64,000 nt of DNA from Purshia tridentata (Eukaryota; Streptophyta; Magnoliopsida; Rosales; Rosaceae). Position 1 is the stretch's first letter. Each line of letters begins with the position of its first letter. This document shows positions 34,570 through 46,051 of the stretch, piece after piece. Position numbers and translations under genes: made by a program. Below the pieces are notes generated by a model, which saw only the letters and a list, made by a program, of their open reading frames with translations, did not search any database and had not been told where the DNA came from. Location of the stretch: NCBI GenBank assembly GCA_003254885.1, contig QANT01008174.1, positions 43,842 through 107,841 of the forward strand. Reading direction: 5' to 3'.

Positions 34570-35566
34570 TAATTCAGTAATTTAGTATTACTATTCTATT
34601 TTATTATGCGGCTCGTTTTGAACCATGATGATTGATGACCACCCAAAATTCTAGCGGAAAATGAGAATGCAATCTCTTATGGGCATGGGCCAGTCGGCCC
34701 AAAAAGCCCTTGCGGCCCAGCCTACAACTAGAAAGTGGGGACAAAATAAAAGCCCACCAGACCAATTAGAAGAAGAAGAATTCGTGACCCTTGATTCAAG
34801 GGGTTCATCACCTTTTTTATGTTAAAAGTGTAGGTTCTTTTCTTCACACTCTCCTACACCTATCAACGTTGGAGTGTGATTAAGACTATGCTTTAGCCTC
34901 TTCTAATCTCTAGCTGGATTTTGAATACTAGTAGTCTAGGCCTTGCCAGCTTGCCAGTCTAACCTCTTTACAGGGAAAGAGATGTTGTTGCTGACAGTTT
35001 TGGCATCATTTGGGCTTCGTCTAAATTTGGATTAATTGTATGATGCCTGAGAATCCTCCTAATACTGTGGGCCCTTTTTTGAGTGAAGATTGCCTTCCTT
35101 GTTAAGCTTCATATTAATCAGAGGTAGTTGTAACCATGTTGTATTACAATAGGACCAATCGAGTTATAATTGGGTCTATGGCGGAGTTGATGAAAATGAA
35201 GTGGACCAATACCAGCCACTGAACGTTGTGTTTATGTGGAAATTAAACGCATTTGTTTTCTTTTTCATTTTTATATGTGGAAACGCAATTCGCCGGTGAC
35301 AAGGGCCATGCAGAGCAATTTCCATGACCATTTGTAGAGATGATAATCATAATATGTACAAATTTTTCCAACAAATAACAGGATATAAAGTGAAACGTAC
35401 TGGAAATTATGTAAATTTAAACCACATACATTTTACATTCCAATTTATTTTGTGGGACTATGTCGATATTTACAAATTAATGAAACAATTAAGGAACTAG
35501 ATTACAATAAATTAAATCAAAACCTACTGTTGGAGTAAACAGATTATCGATGAGGTTGAGCTTTCA
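34570..35566. other. Intergenic DNA
   Basis: No gene, RNA or repeat was recognised between the bHLH promoter and the second CTNIP-like gene. Confidence 0.55.
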
Positions 35567-35824
35567 TTAGTGGCAATGGCCGTTACTAGGTTTAGGGATG
35601 TTCGTGCATGGGTTGGGGCCAGTAGGCGGCACGTGACCTCTATCTTCCGGCAACAATGAAGACGTCGTCGGCGTCTCCACCTTGGCAGCAAAACTCGGCT
35701 TCGTTCCAACACCCAAAGGCCGACCAGCTGCGCACACAGGATCAGGTTTGGCTGCAATCAAAATGAGCACCACAAAAGCCACTAATTTTATAGTGTTGAG
35801 GATGAAGAGGGCTTTGTTCCCCAT
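35567..35824 (-). CDS. CTNIP/SCREW-like secreted phytocytokine precursor (second copy)
   Basis: 85 residues from the chosen start MGNKALF. A further in-frame ATG at 35854 would add ten residues before a normal signal peptide, so the inner start is preferred. The hydrophobic core IKLVAFVVLILIAA is followed by a likely cleavage after VCAA. The variable region ends in an acidic PEDRGH, then VPPTGPNPCTNIPKPSNGHC plus H. This shares the block PPTGPNPCTNIP and the terminal cysteine with the gene at 30551-30775, while the rest differs. It is expected to be secreted and processed to a disulfide-containing peptide that signals through an HSL3/NUT-type receptor. A TATA box lies at 35954-35961. The sequence divergence outside the tail indicates an old duplication. 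Confidence 0.82.
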   Translation of the reverse strand: MGNKALFILNTIKLVAFVVLILIAAKPDPVCAAGRPLGVGTKPSFAAKVETPTTSSLLPEDRGHVPPTGPNPCTNIPKPSNGHCH

Positions 35825-35953
35825 TAATCTGAAAATAATCAATGATGTTTGCACAACGATATGTGTGGGTGGGTTGGGGACTTAGGGTTGGTAATACTGC
35901 TTAATTTGTACGTAGAGGATGCTTAATTGGTGCTCAAAGTGGGATGGAAGTTA

Positions 35954-35961
35954 TATTTATA
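35954..35961 (-). promoter_or_regulatory. TATA box for the second CTNIP-like gene
   Basis: The minus strand reads TATAAATA, about 130 bp upstream of the preferred ATG at 35824. Confidence 0.55.
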
Positions 35962-36093
35962 CATGAATTGCTACTTAACGACAAGAGGGTTGTGAAATTT
36001 TCATGGCAATTTCAATGTACATTCCTTAGGGATTTCATACAACATGCTTGTATGAGTAAAAAGCTCTTGAGATTAGCTCAAGTGATGAGGGTG

Positions 36094-36288
36094 CACTACA
36101 ACAAAAATAAGTAATAGGGACTAACATTAGTTGCACATACACAATTGGACAATAGGGATTAAAGTAGTTCAATTTTAACAAAAAATTCACTTTTAAGTAC
36201 AATAATTGTCCATTTTAGTCTATAATTTTCAATTGCCATATCTTTATGTGCAACTAATGTTAGTTTCTATTGTCCATTTTATTATAGG
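36094..36288. mobile_element. MITE with 40-bp inverted repeats
   Basis: The left end begins CACTACAACAAAAATAAG and runs to 'actaacattagttgcacata'. The right end holds its reverse complement ('tatgtgcaactaatgttagt') followed by 'ttctattgtccattttatta'. The interior is AT-rich without coding. The left terminus looks CACTA-like, but the right end does not finish in TAGTG, so the superfamily is uncertain. Confidence 0.65.
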
Positions 36289-37246
36289 CAAGTGAGTTAA
36301 AGATTAAGATTTACAAAAAAAACGCTGAAAGTACTAACAGTACTATATACAACATGCATGATATTATATGAGGCACCAGGTATAGTTAAGCGATATATAT
36401 ATATATATGTTAATTGGTATCTTCCATGCATATGCATATGTAGGTACAGTACGTCGTGCTTTGTTTACATATGCATATCCACTGGCCACATCGGAAATGG
36501 AAACTTCTAGCTAATTTTGTGGTTGACATATTGAAAGTCCATTATATACAGAGTAATGCACAAGTTTCCTTTGATATGTGCCTGGTGTGAACATCAGAGT
36601 AATTAAGGAGAAACGTGCTTTTGGACCTTGACATTTTATGTGGTTGACAATTTACATCGCATTGCATTAAATTAACATGCATGCGTGCGAAAGTGTCAAA
36701 ATAAAGTAGTGTGATCGATCAAGTGGCATTGCGATTTGCGGCTAGATTTTTAATTTGTTTGTAATTGGTTTTAGCTTATTTTGTGAAGCAAGTTCGTAGT
36801 AAAGCCATGGCAGTGACCACCGAAACTTGTAGCTTTGGCTCATTGGAACCACTGCTTCTTATCTTTTTTCATCCATGACTTTCCAATTAATTAGTCAATA
36901 TATTTTTTATATAGTTTTATCTTGCAAACGTCATCGTAGCATGATCTCTAAATGTACGTAGTTTGGAACGTCTAATTAATTTGACAAGGAAAATGTTTTG
37001 AATCAAATGACGGACAGTAACACGTATCGTTATAATTGGAGGGCTAGAGCTAATGGGCTTGGGCCTACGGCAGTAGTGAGAAAAACAATTACGGGCCTAA
37101 AGTATGACTCGGTATCAATCCAATGTAAAGTTCCCATTTTTGTCCAATTTAAATGAATAAACTCCGCCAAAATTGCCAAAAGGAAAACTCCAGAAAAATT
37201 CCCATTTTTGTGGCGGCTAGGATTTACGATGTCAGTTGTGATTAAG
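36289..37246. other. Intergenic DNA
   Basis: No gene was recognised. A short (AT)n run lies at about 36391-36407. Confidence 0.5.
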
Positions 37247-37537
37247 AGTATGTTTGGCACTGCTTTTTAAAAGTGTTTTTATTTAATAGTGCTTTTGCTA
37301 GAAGCGGTTCTACAAAGAAGTATATATACATTTTTATAAAAATTCTAAGTGGTTCATGCAAAGTTACTTGAAGTGCTTTTTGATGAAATCACTTGTCAGA
37401 TGCTTCTCAAAAAATTCATTAAAAGCGTTTTTATAACTCAAAAGCACTTATATATACTTTTGTTAAACGATACAAAAAGTGCTTTTATTAATCTAAAAGT
37501 AATTTTAACAATTCTAAAAACACTGCCAAACGAACCC
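37247..37537. mobile_element. MITE with 'gtttggca' inverted termini
   Basis: Left end 'gtatgtttggcactgctttt' and right end 'aaaacactgccaaacgaaccc' are imperfect inverted repeats. The interior is rich in 'aagtgctttt' and its complement, typical of non-autonomous hAT-like elements in plants. The target duplication is not clear. Confidence 0.6.
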
Positions 37538-38177
37538 AAAATTAACCACTAAATATGAATATTGGACCGAAATCTCCTATCCGGCCATTTCTCTAACATA
37601 TCTTTAATAGTAGTCATTCTTTTCCTACTTTTTTTTTTTCTTTATTCTTTATTTGATAGTCAAAATTATGGCAATGAATATCAATCTCAAAAGAAGACCG
37701 GCCATGACAACACTGTTCAACAACTGGTCATGAAGATCAAGATTATGTGCACGCTTCTTGGCAAGTTCTTGCCTAGTGAAACATCTGCCACATCACACAC
37801 TATGACGCCTTTGCTTACGTACTATTCACACCTTTGATTTAATTTGTACGGTGCCTACAAAACTTGAATGGTCAATTGTCAATAATATTTTTTATGATTG
37901 GTTTAGTGTTCAATTTCCTTCAATTTAACCAACAAAAAAAAAAAGAGAAATTATTTCTTTATATCATATTTTGTCCAAGTGATATTAATTAAATAATTCA
38001 CATAGCACAAATTCATTAAAACTACAACGTAAGCTTTGAAAAAGGATAAAATTAACGAAATTGATTTATAATTCGTTCTTGAAAAACTTGAGTGTCAAAC
38101 TAAAAGATTGAAAAGGTCGGACATGTTTAATATTCTCGTAAATATGCAATTGACGGAAAGGTCTATTATTCTTTAAT

Positions 38178-38185
38178 TATAAATA
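38178..38185 (+). promoter_or_regulatory. TATA box of the intact CYP94 gene
   Basis: TATAAATA lies 68 bp upstream of the ATG at 38253. The same motif, in the same context ('ataaatagt'), precedes the CYP94 pseudogene on the other strand. Confidence 0.65.
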
Positions 38186-38252
38186 GTAGTTTGTAGCCTT
38201 TACCGTCATTCATAAATCAAAACTACTAGGAAGTCAGAAAACACACCCAGCC

Positions 38253-39782
38253 ATGTTTCTGGAGCTATTGATCTCAGCGATCCTACTGATCATTACTATT
38301 CCCATAGCCTTCTTCTTCTTCATTTTCAAGCTTTCATCAGAACCCAAAACCAGCAATGAGCTCCCCAAATCATACCCAATAATTGGCTCGTCCATAGCCC
38401 TCTACAAGAACCACGACCGCCGTCTCCCATGGTTCACCGAAATTCTCCGGAACTCGCCCACCGCCACCTTCACTCTGCAGCACGCCCTTGGCCGCCGCCT
38501 CACCTTCACCGCCAACCCCGCCGTCGTCCAGTACATCCTCAAAACCAACTTCTCCAATTACCCGAAAGGCGACCACTCCAGGACCACCTTGGCCGACCTC
38601 CTCGGAGACGGCATCTTCAACGTCGACGGCGACTCCTGGAAGTTCCAGCGTCAAGTCTCCAGCCACGAATTCAACACCAAGTCTCTGCGTAAATTCGTAG
38701 AACAAGTCGTCGACACCGAGCTCTCCGACCGCCTCGTTCCCATTCTCTCCACTGCCGCTGCCAACCAATCAATTCTTGATTTCCAAGACATTCTTCAACG
38801 ATTCGCTTTCGATAACATTTGCGGAATCGCATTTGGGTATGACCCAAAGTACTTGTTACCCTCTCTGCCGCAAGCGAAATTCGCGGTGGCTTTCGACGAA
38901 GCCATTCAGATTAACAGTGACAGATTCAAGTCCTTTCATCTGGTGTGGAAGATGAAGAGATTTCTGGGAATTGGATCTGAAAAGCGTCTTAAAGCTACGG
39001 TCTCAGAAGTTCGCGAGTTCGCGACCACACTTGTTAGGGAAAAGAAGCAAGAGCTGAAGAAGACGAACAACTTGGAGTCCGTTGATCTACTGTCACGGTT
39101 CTTGAGCTCGGGTCACTCTGACGAGAAATTCGTCACCGACATAGTCATCAGCTTCATAATCGCAGGCCGGGACACGACCTCGGCGGCGCTCACCTGGTTC
39201 TTTTGGCTACTCGCGAAGAACCCACACGTGGAAGAAGAGATTCTAAAGGAGATCAACGAGAAGAAGTCGTCGGCGACGGCGGGCTATGATGAAGTGAAGG
39301 AGATGGTGTACACGCACGCGGCGCTGTGCGAGAGCATGAGGCTGTACCCTCCGGTGCCGGTGGACGGCAAATCGGTGGCGAGCGACGACGTTTTGCCGGA
39401 TGGAACGAAGGTGAAGAAGGGGATGTCGGTGTCGTACCACGTGTACGCGATGGGGAGGATGGAGGATCTGTGGGGCGAGGACTGGGCCGAGTACAGACCC
39501 GAGAGGTGGTTGGAGCAGGATGACGTGGCGGCGGTGGAGAAGAACAAATGGAGGTTTGTGGGGAGGGACCCGTTTAGCTACCCGGTTTTTCAGGCGGGTC
39601 CGAGGGTTTGTTTGGGGAAAGAAATGGCGTTCTTGCAGATGAAGAGGGTGGTGGCTGGAGTTTTGAGGAAGTTTAAGGTGGTGCCGGAGAATGGGCCGGA
39701 TCCGGAGCTTGTGGTCTACATCACCTCAAAAATGAAAGGTGGGTTTCCGGTGAAGATTGTGGAGAGAGCTTCCGTAGTATAG
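38253..39782 (+). CDS. Cytochrome P450, CYP94 family
   Basis: A 509-residue intronless P450, the usual size and structure for CYP94. The N-terminal membrane anchor is residues about 3-27 (LLISAILLIITIPIAFFFFI), then the proline-rich hinge LPKSYPIIGS. The family block GIFNVDGDSWKFQRQ follows. The I-helix oxygen-binding motif AGRDTT is residues 304-309, the K-helix ExxR is ESMR at 360-363, and the heme loop FQAGPRVCLG spans 446-455 with thiolate ligand C453. CYP94 enzymes are ER-bound omega- or in-chain hydroxylases of fatty acids; the CYP94B and C groups oxidise jasmonoyl-isoleucine. The subfamily, and hence the substrate, cannot be settled here, though the sequence looks closest to CYP94A/B. 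A broken paralogue lies tail-to-tail downstream. Confidence 0.93.
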   Translation: MFLELLISAILLIITIPIAFFFFIFKLSSEPKTSNELPKSYPIIGSSIALYKNHDRRLPWFTEILRNSPTATFTLQHALGRRLTFTANPAVVQYILKTNFSNYPKGDHSRTTLADLLGDGIFNVDGDSWKFQRQVSSHEFNTKSLRKFVEQVVDTELSDRLVPILSTAAANQSILDFQDILQRFAFDNICGIAFGYDPKYLLPSLPQAKFAVAFDEAIQINSDRFKSFHLVWKMKRFLGIGSEKRLKATVSEVREFATTLVREKKQELKKTNNLESVDLLSRFLSSGHSDEKFVTDIVISFIIAGRDTTSAALTWFFWLLAKNPHVEEEILKEINEKKSSATAGYDEVKEMVYTHAALCESMRLYPPVPVDGKSVASDDVLPDGTKVKKGMSVSYHVYAMGRMEDLWGEDWAEYRPERWLEQDDVAAVEKNKWRFVGRDPFSYPVFQAGPRVCLGKEMAFLQMKRVVAGVLRKFKVVPENGPDPELVVYITSKMKGGFPVKIVERASVV

Positions 39783-40784
39783 TATCACTGTCCCCTGCCT
39801 TTTTAATTATCAATGTCATTTTCTTCAACTCCTAAAAGTTAAAACTCTCATAGTGGGTTTTTTGTCTAAGATATTTATTTTGTCAATTTATACTTTATAG
39901 ATTTGAGAACATTATAAAGGCAGAAAAATGCTAATTTTACAGCCTCATTGATAAAATAACTTAAAACCTGGCAGCCCTCCAATCAAACAAAATGAAGGGG
40001 CAAATTAGATCTATAAACAAAAAACAAAACAAAGAAGAAGGAAAATTGCACCTCCAAGTTGATAACATGTCCTAGTATGGACCATCTACAAATCATATGT
40101 AAAGTGATCATCTAAGTCAGGGTCGGAGTCGCTTGGACACGGATTTTTAGCTTACAGCTCAATCAGAGCGCAAACGAACTTAACTGTGTCGTACATATAC
40201 CATGGGGAACAATATATTTGTTAGTTTGCGTCAGATAATGCCACAAATATGATATAATTGTGTCAGATTCAAAATGAGCACAACATTGAGAGTTGATGGG
40301 TACCCTTATTGAAGAGGATAAGGAATTTCTTCAACAATTCTACGGGTTATTCTAAGTCTTTTCAGCCCTATGGACATCTTTATCTTTTGGAATAAATTTT
40401 TTTACTAATTAAAAGAGAGAGAACCACTTATTTTTTAAAAAAATGGATTTAAAACTAATTAAGTGGAAATTTTTTTTTAATATGGGTAAAGTAGGTGGTT
40501 TAATTATCATTAAGAAAACAAAAATAAACTGTTTAAAAAATCTGTAAATTGTATTCTAAAATATTGTACTTTTTATTCGTCAAGATTTGCAAACTCTAAT
40601 AAATAATAGTTCCTCTCCTAGCAATGCATGAATGGAATATGAAGGAGCCCACATGCATGCTCCACCACGTCAACATAGACACTGCTAAAGTTTTAGCTAT
40701 ACATACAAACACGTACACTCTCTTTACCCTCACACTCTCACGTACAGGTACTCTGGTCTTTCAATTTTCATAGCCATCGACGAA
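39783..40784. other. Region between the convergent CYP94 copies
   Basis: AT-rich 3' flank shared by the intact gene and the pseudogene. It contains the direct repeat at 39936-40092. No other feature was recognised. Confidence 0.55.
39936..40092. repeat. Direct repeat A, matching 43986-44132
   Basis: 'tttacagcctcattgataaaa', 'cttaaaacctggcag' and 'gtcctagtat' occur here in the same order, spacing and orientation as at 43986-44132, with scattered differences. The other copy lies just beyond the 3' end of the myosin-binding protein gene. Confidence 0.8.
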
Positions 40785-42327
40785 CTAACACGAAGCTCTC
40801 TCCACAATCTTCACCGGAAACCCACCCTTCATTTTTCCAGTGAGGTGGGCCACCAACTCCTGCTCCACGCCATTGTCCTCCGGCACCACCTTAAACCTTC
40901 TCAAAACCCCCGCCACCACCCTCTTCATCTGCAAGAACGCCATTTCCTTCCCCAAACAAATCCTTGGACCCGCCTGAAACACCGGGTAGGTGAACGAGTC
41001 CCTCCCCACGAACCTCCACTTGTTCTTCTGCCCCACCGCCGCCACGTCATCACGCTCCAACCACCGCTCGGGCCTCTACTCCGCCCAGTCCTGGCCCCAC
41101 AGCTCCTCCATCCTCCCCATCGCGTACACGTGGTACGTCACCGTCATCCCCTTAGTCACCTTTGTCCCCTCCGGCAAAACGTCGTCGCTTGCCGCCATTT
41201 TTCTGTCCACCGGCACCGGCGGGTACAGTCTCATGCTCTCGCACAACGCTGCGTGCGTGTACACCATCTCCTTCACTTCGTCATAACCTGCCGCGCCGTC
41301 GCTGACGTCTTCTCGTTGATCTCCTTGAGAATCTCTTCCTCAATATTTGGGTTCTTGGCGAGAAGCCAGAAGAACCAGGTGAGAGCTGCTGAGGTCGTGT
41401 CCCAGCCGGCGAGTATGAAGCTGATGACGATGTCGGTGACGAACATTTCGTCGGAGTGACCCGAGCTCAAGAACCGTGACAGCAGATCCATGGACTCCAA
41501 GTTGTTCGTCTCCTTCAGCTCTTGCTTCTTTTCCCTAACAATGGGGCTGGCAAACTCACGAACTTCCGAAACCACAGCTTTAAGACGCTTTTCGGATCCG
41601 ATTCAAAGAAACCTCTTCATCTTCCACACCGGATGCAGCGACATGAACCTGTCGCCGCTGATCTTAACGCCATCGTCGAAGGCGACTGCGAATTTCGCTT
41701 GCGGCAGTTTGGCAGAGATGGTAACAAGTATTTCGGGTCGTACCCGAATGCGATTCTGCAAATGTTATCAAAAGCAAATCGCTGAAGAATGTCTTGGAGA
41801 TCAATAATTGATTTGTTGGCAGCAGCGGTGGAGAGGAAGGGAATAAGGCGGTCGGAGAGCTCGGTGTGGACGACCTGTTCCACAAATTTACGCAGAGACT
41901 TGGTGTTGAATTCATGGCTGGAGACTTGGCGCTGGAACTTCCAGGTGTCGCCGTCGACGTTGAAAATTCCGTCACCGAGGAGGTCAGCCAGAGTGGTGCG
42001 GAAGATATCGCCCTTTTGGTAGATGGGGAAGTTGGTCTTGAGAATGTGCTGGACAACAGCAGGGTTGGCGGTGACGACGAGGCGGCGGCCGAGGGAGAAG
42101 GTGGCGGAGGGCGAGTTTTGGAGGAGGTAGGTGAATCACGGGAGACGGCGGTCGTGGTTCTTGTAGAGGGCTGGGAATGAGCCGATTATTGGGTATGATT
42201 TTGGGAGCTTGTTATTGTTGCTGGTTGCTGTTGTTGGTGGGTCTGATGCTGGTGAAAGCTTGAGGATGAAGAAGAAAATGAAGGGAAGACTGAGAAGGGA
42301 AGCTAAGGGGAGTAGCTCGAGAAACAT
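40785..42327 (-). pseudogene. CYP94 pseudogene
   Basis: The full length of a CYP94 can be followed on the minus strand, beginning MFLELLPLASLL and ending KIVERASC, close to the intact neighbour throughout. Lesions seen: W64 to TGA (42138-42136); a 4-codon in-frame loss after ATF; a ~7-nt insertion near 41700 after LLPSLP that shifts the frame; TGA (41605-41603) for a glycine; a frameshift near 41290-41300; TAG (41078-41076) for the tyrosine after WAE. The I-helix reads AGWDTT instead of AGRDTT. The heme loop FQAGPRICLG is intact. It cannot make a P450. The promoter TATA (42460-42467) survives. Confidence 0.93.
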
Positions 42328-42459
42328 GGCTACTGGCTATGGAGGTAATGGTGGATTGGTGATGAAATTGGAAGGTGGTCTTCGTTGCTTGACTTTGCTA
42401 CTGTCTCACTGACTCACTGATTCACCGATTTTGCAGGAATGGGTGCGAAGGCTGCGCAC

Positions 42460-42467
42460 TATTTATA
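42460..42467 (-). promoter_or_regulatory. TATA box of the CYP94 pseudogene
   Basis: TATAAATA on the minus strand, about 133 bp upstream of the ATG at 42327. It is kept although the coding region is broken. Confidence 0.5.
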
Positions 42468-43985
42468 ATGTTCGTTTGGAACTTTTGAATGAAATTTCTT
42501 GTTTTTTTTTGGCCCAAAAAAAAGAAAGAATGAAATTACTTTTTTATAATTTCAAAATATTACAGAATAAAGTATCAAATACGCACGTAAGCAAAGTCGT
42601 CATGGTGGGGCCAAGTTTCATTAGCATTTAGCAGGCAGATGAAACCAGTACCCCGTTGGGACCCTCAAATTGATAGTTCAACCTTATATATTTATGATTT
42701 GTTCAACTTTTTTTTTTTTGGCCAAATGATTTGTTCAACTTTATATACTCATGATCGAAAACTACTTATTAAAAATTATTTATATACAAATTTTATTATA
42801 TTAGAAATAGTTGATTATACAACTATTATTAAATAAATTGAATAAATTGACAATTTGATCAAAAAATATATTTTAAATATAAATTGTTTATTTATTTGAT
42901 AACAGTTGTATAACTAAACGATTTTTAGTTGAATTAATTTTTTATAAAAATAATCTTTAATAGGTAATTTTGCAGATAATAAAAAAAGCCACTTTTTGCA
43001 AAGTCGCTCATTCATTATTGAGTATCATCTATAAAGTCTATGATAAGATAAATTCTTGTGTGGTGATCATAATATTATATAGTGTGTGATTAATTCATTA
43101 AAATTAGAACATATGCATAATTATAAATATCTAAAACTTTAAATCTTAAATTTATAAATTTATCTATCTATATTATAATACGTAAATTAAATAATACTAT
43201 GTGATTATATTACCATCACATTCACATATAATAATTTTGTTTATGATAATGTGAATTTACCCTACCATATTTACCCTTAATGTTTGTGTCAATTTGTGTT
43301 TATATGTTACCTTTTTTATATAGCTGAAGAAATAAAAGTATTAATCAGTCCCAACTCCCAAGTCCCCAAAACTCCACAATTTTTCCACAAAATGGGGTCC
43401 ATGTGTACTAGTTGCTTGATCGGCCCAACCTTTCTCTTTTTGGTATAGCCACAAAATAAGTTCATACACATCCATTGCTACGTAAGTAAAATCGTCACAA
43501 AATTCAATTATGGTGATTATCAGCTGTGACAAATACACAGGTACATTGCTGTTCCTTTGTCGTGGAAGATTGTAGGGTCCGGTCAACGGTCAACGTACAC
43601 AATCCACCATGGTCAGTGGTCACCAATAGTCTATAATTTCTATTTATAGGAACCAGGAAACTACCAATGAATTGAATTGATTGAAAACCTTGTCCATCTC
43701 ACTGCACACGTCATGCTTTTAATACTTGCCTAGAAAATTCGCATGCTAAGAAATTTCTAATGAGTAGTAGCTGAACACCTTCCATGCAGAACCAATATCT
43801 TACATCTATACAATTACAGACAACAAAGCATGAGATGCTGAGAATATTTGTGGGAAAAGAAACTCTGGAGTAAACTCTCTAAACTTGCTATAACAAATCT
43901 GCTTGAATTTACAGTGGAAGTGATTTGGCCATAATGGAAGCCAAGCTTGAGAATAAAAAGTTGCAACTACAGAGAAATACTAAGT
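42468..43985. other. AT-rich intergenic DNA
   Basis: No gene was recognised. Very AT-rich between about 42640 and 43330. Confidence 0.55.
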
Positions 43986-44132
43986 TTACAGCCTCATTGA
44001 TAAAATAGAACTTAAAACCTGGCAGCTCTCCAATGGAAATAAATGAAGGGTAAATTAGACCCTATTGAGAAAAAAAGATGGAAAATTTTACTTGCAAGAT
44101 GATAACACTGTGTCCTAGTATAGACTATTTTT
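43986..44132. repeat. Direct repeat B, matching 39936-40092
   Basis: Second copy of the segment described at 39936. It lies about 360 bp beyond the stop codon of the myosin-binding protein gene, probably in or next to its 3' UTR. Confidence 0.8.
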
Positions 44133-44490
44133 CCCTCCAAGAGCCCTTGGCTGGTACCTGTACATAAAATCATCTTGATGTTTCATGATGTTTGGGGACT
44201 CATGGAATGCAAATGACTTCTTCATCTTTGCACGCCAATGCTCGCTGATTTCTGCTTTTAAATTTCAAATTTCTGAGAAAAATAATCCATGAATGGTAAA
44301 GCAAATGTAGGAAAACTTAAGTGAAAACAAATCCTTTGATAAACTGCCTAGAGGGAGAAAGAGACCTGACGCATAGCTGCCGCACAAGATCCAATCTTTT
44401 TTCAGTTCTTAGACAAGTGAATTCCAAAACACCACAAGTACACAAGCTAAAATAGCTTTCCGCATATGTACCATGTGACTGTGCATTTGG

Positions 44491-46015
44491 TTAGGAAACA
44501 GGCTGACATCTGAAACCCGTCCCAATCTTTCTCAATTCTCCCAGCTGATAAGCTATCTCTTTAACAAACCGTAGTCCTTCCTCTCCATTTTGAAGAGAGT
44601 AAACCATGTGCTCAAGAAAATCATGATCAGTCTCGAGGGCCTCCAACCTATCATTAAGGTCTGAGATTTCATTTTCGAGAATAAGCAAATCATTAATTTC
44701 TTCACAGTCTAAATCATCACCACCATCAGAATCAATTTCCTCCTCTTGAGCAGCAGAGCTTCCATTAGATGTTATAAGTAAATCTTTTCTCCCATGCTGG
44801 ACATACTCTTCAATCTGACCATTTAATAGACTCCTCTCTTTTCTAGGAGTCCCTTCTTGATTCCTTCCAAAATCTGTATGCTTTTTAGAATGTCCGCCAT
44901 TTGGCATGTTAGAGGAATTACAGGAAAGTTCAGAAAGCTTCCTCTCCAAGCTCTTCAAACAATTGGAAATGTACAATTTTTCATCTTCAAACTCTAAAAT
45001 TGTTGTTTCAGAAAAAAGAGGTTCGTTACTACATTTGGATACCTCAGTGACCAGTGAGTCACAAGTAACATTAAGATCATTATTTACACTGGGCACAACA
45101 GTACTCTCCACTGTGGCAATCTCACCCTTCAATTCACTACAGTTGTCATTCATGTTCTGCACCGCCAATTCTTCTGGGAAATCTACCCTAGAATATTCTA
45201 GCTCTGCTTCCAAGTCCTGTATCTCTTTCTCCTTTTCAGCTAGTAGATCATTGGCTTTCTCCAGTGCCTCTACATCAAACTCAGCCTGCTCTTCCATCAT
45301 TCTTAAGTAATGAAGGGCCTCCATATGGAATGCAGCTTTCTCTTCTTGCAGCTTTGTGATCATGGCCATTGCCTGATTTGCAGCAACTGCAGAAGCATTC
45401 CTTTCTTCCTCTAATTCCTTATACAACTCCTTAATGCATTTTCTGTCATACCCAACCTGCCGTTTTAACCTATCAACAATACTTTCACCTTCAATTTCAC
45501 TGACATAGCCTTCGTCCAGAGATTCAAGACCAGATTCTACTGACACTGAGGTTCGAAGCATTGCATTAGAGCCGGAAGCATCAGTTATCTGTTTTTCATC
45601 ATCAGAGCCATGTACCCTTGAACTTGTATTCTTTGATGACAAATTAATCTCCTGAGCAGAAGAATTTTGTGAAGGCAACAGATTCAATTCCTCATCAACT
45701 CTATCAGATTCCTTCACTGTAGGTTGTTCTGTAATAATACCAGATGAATCTCTTTCCTTACCACTTCCCACTGACTCAGACACAGCATTTGCACTAATAT
45801 GATTTGGCTTTATAAGAGCTGGATCGTTGACGACCATATCAGTTTTAACAGATGCTCTGTTTGTTGCACTTATAGACTTCAAAAGTTCGTCGTTATTGTT
45901 GATCGATCCATGTCCAGAGTTGCCTGTCCCAGTAACATCTGCTAAACAATTTCAAGAAAAGGAGAAATAAAATATTTATTAACGACATGCATAATCACAG
46001 TGCACACACACATAA

Positions 46016-46051
<36 letters not shown>

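Noticed and set aside
38370-38768. 132-codon minus-strand open frame and two plus-strand frames within the intact CYP94
   Set aside because: Shadows of a GC-rich P450 coding region. The P450 frame carries all the family motifs.
41664-42056. 130-codon Ser/Thr-rich minus-strand frame in the CYP94 pseudogene
   Set aside because: It is the wrong frame of the P450 sequence. The matching shadow is present in the intact gene at 38488-38700.
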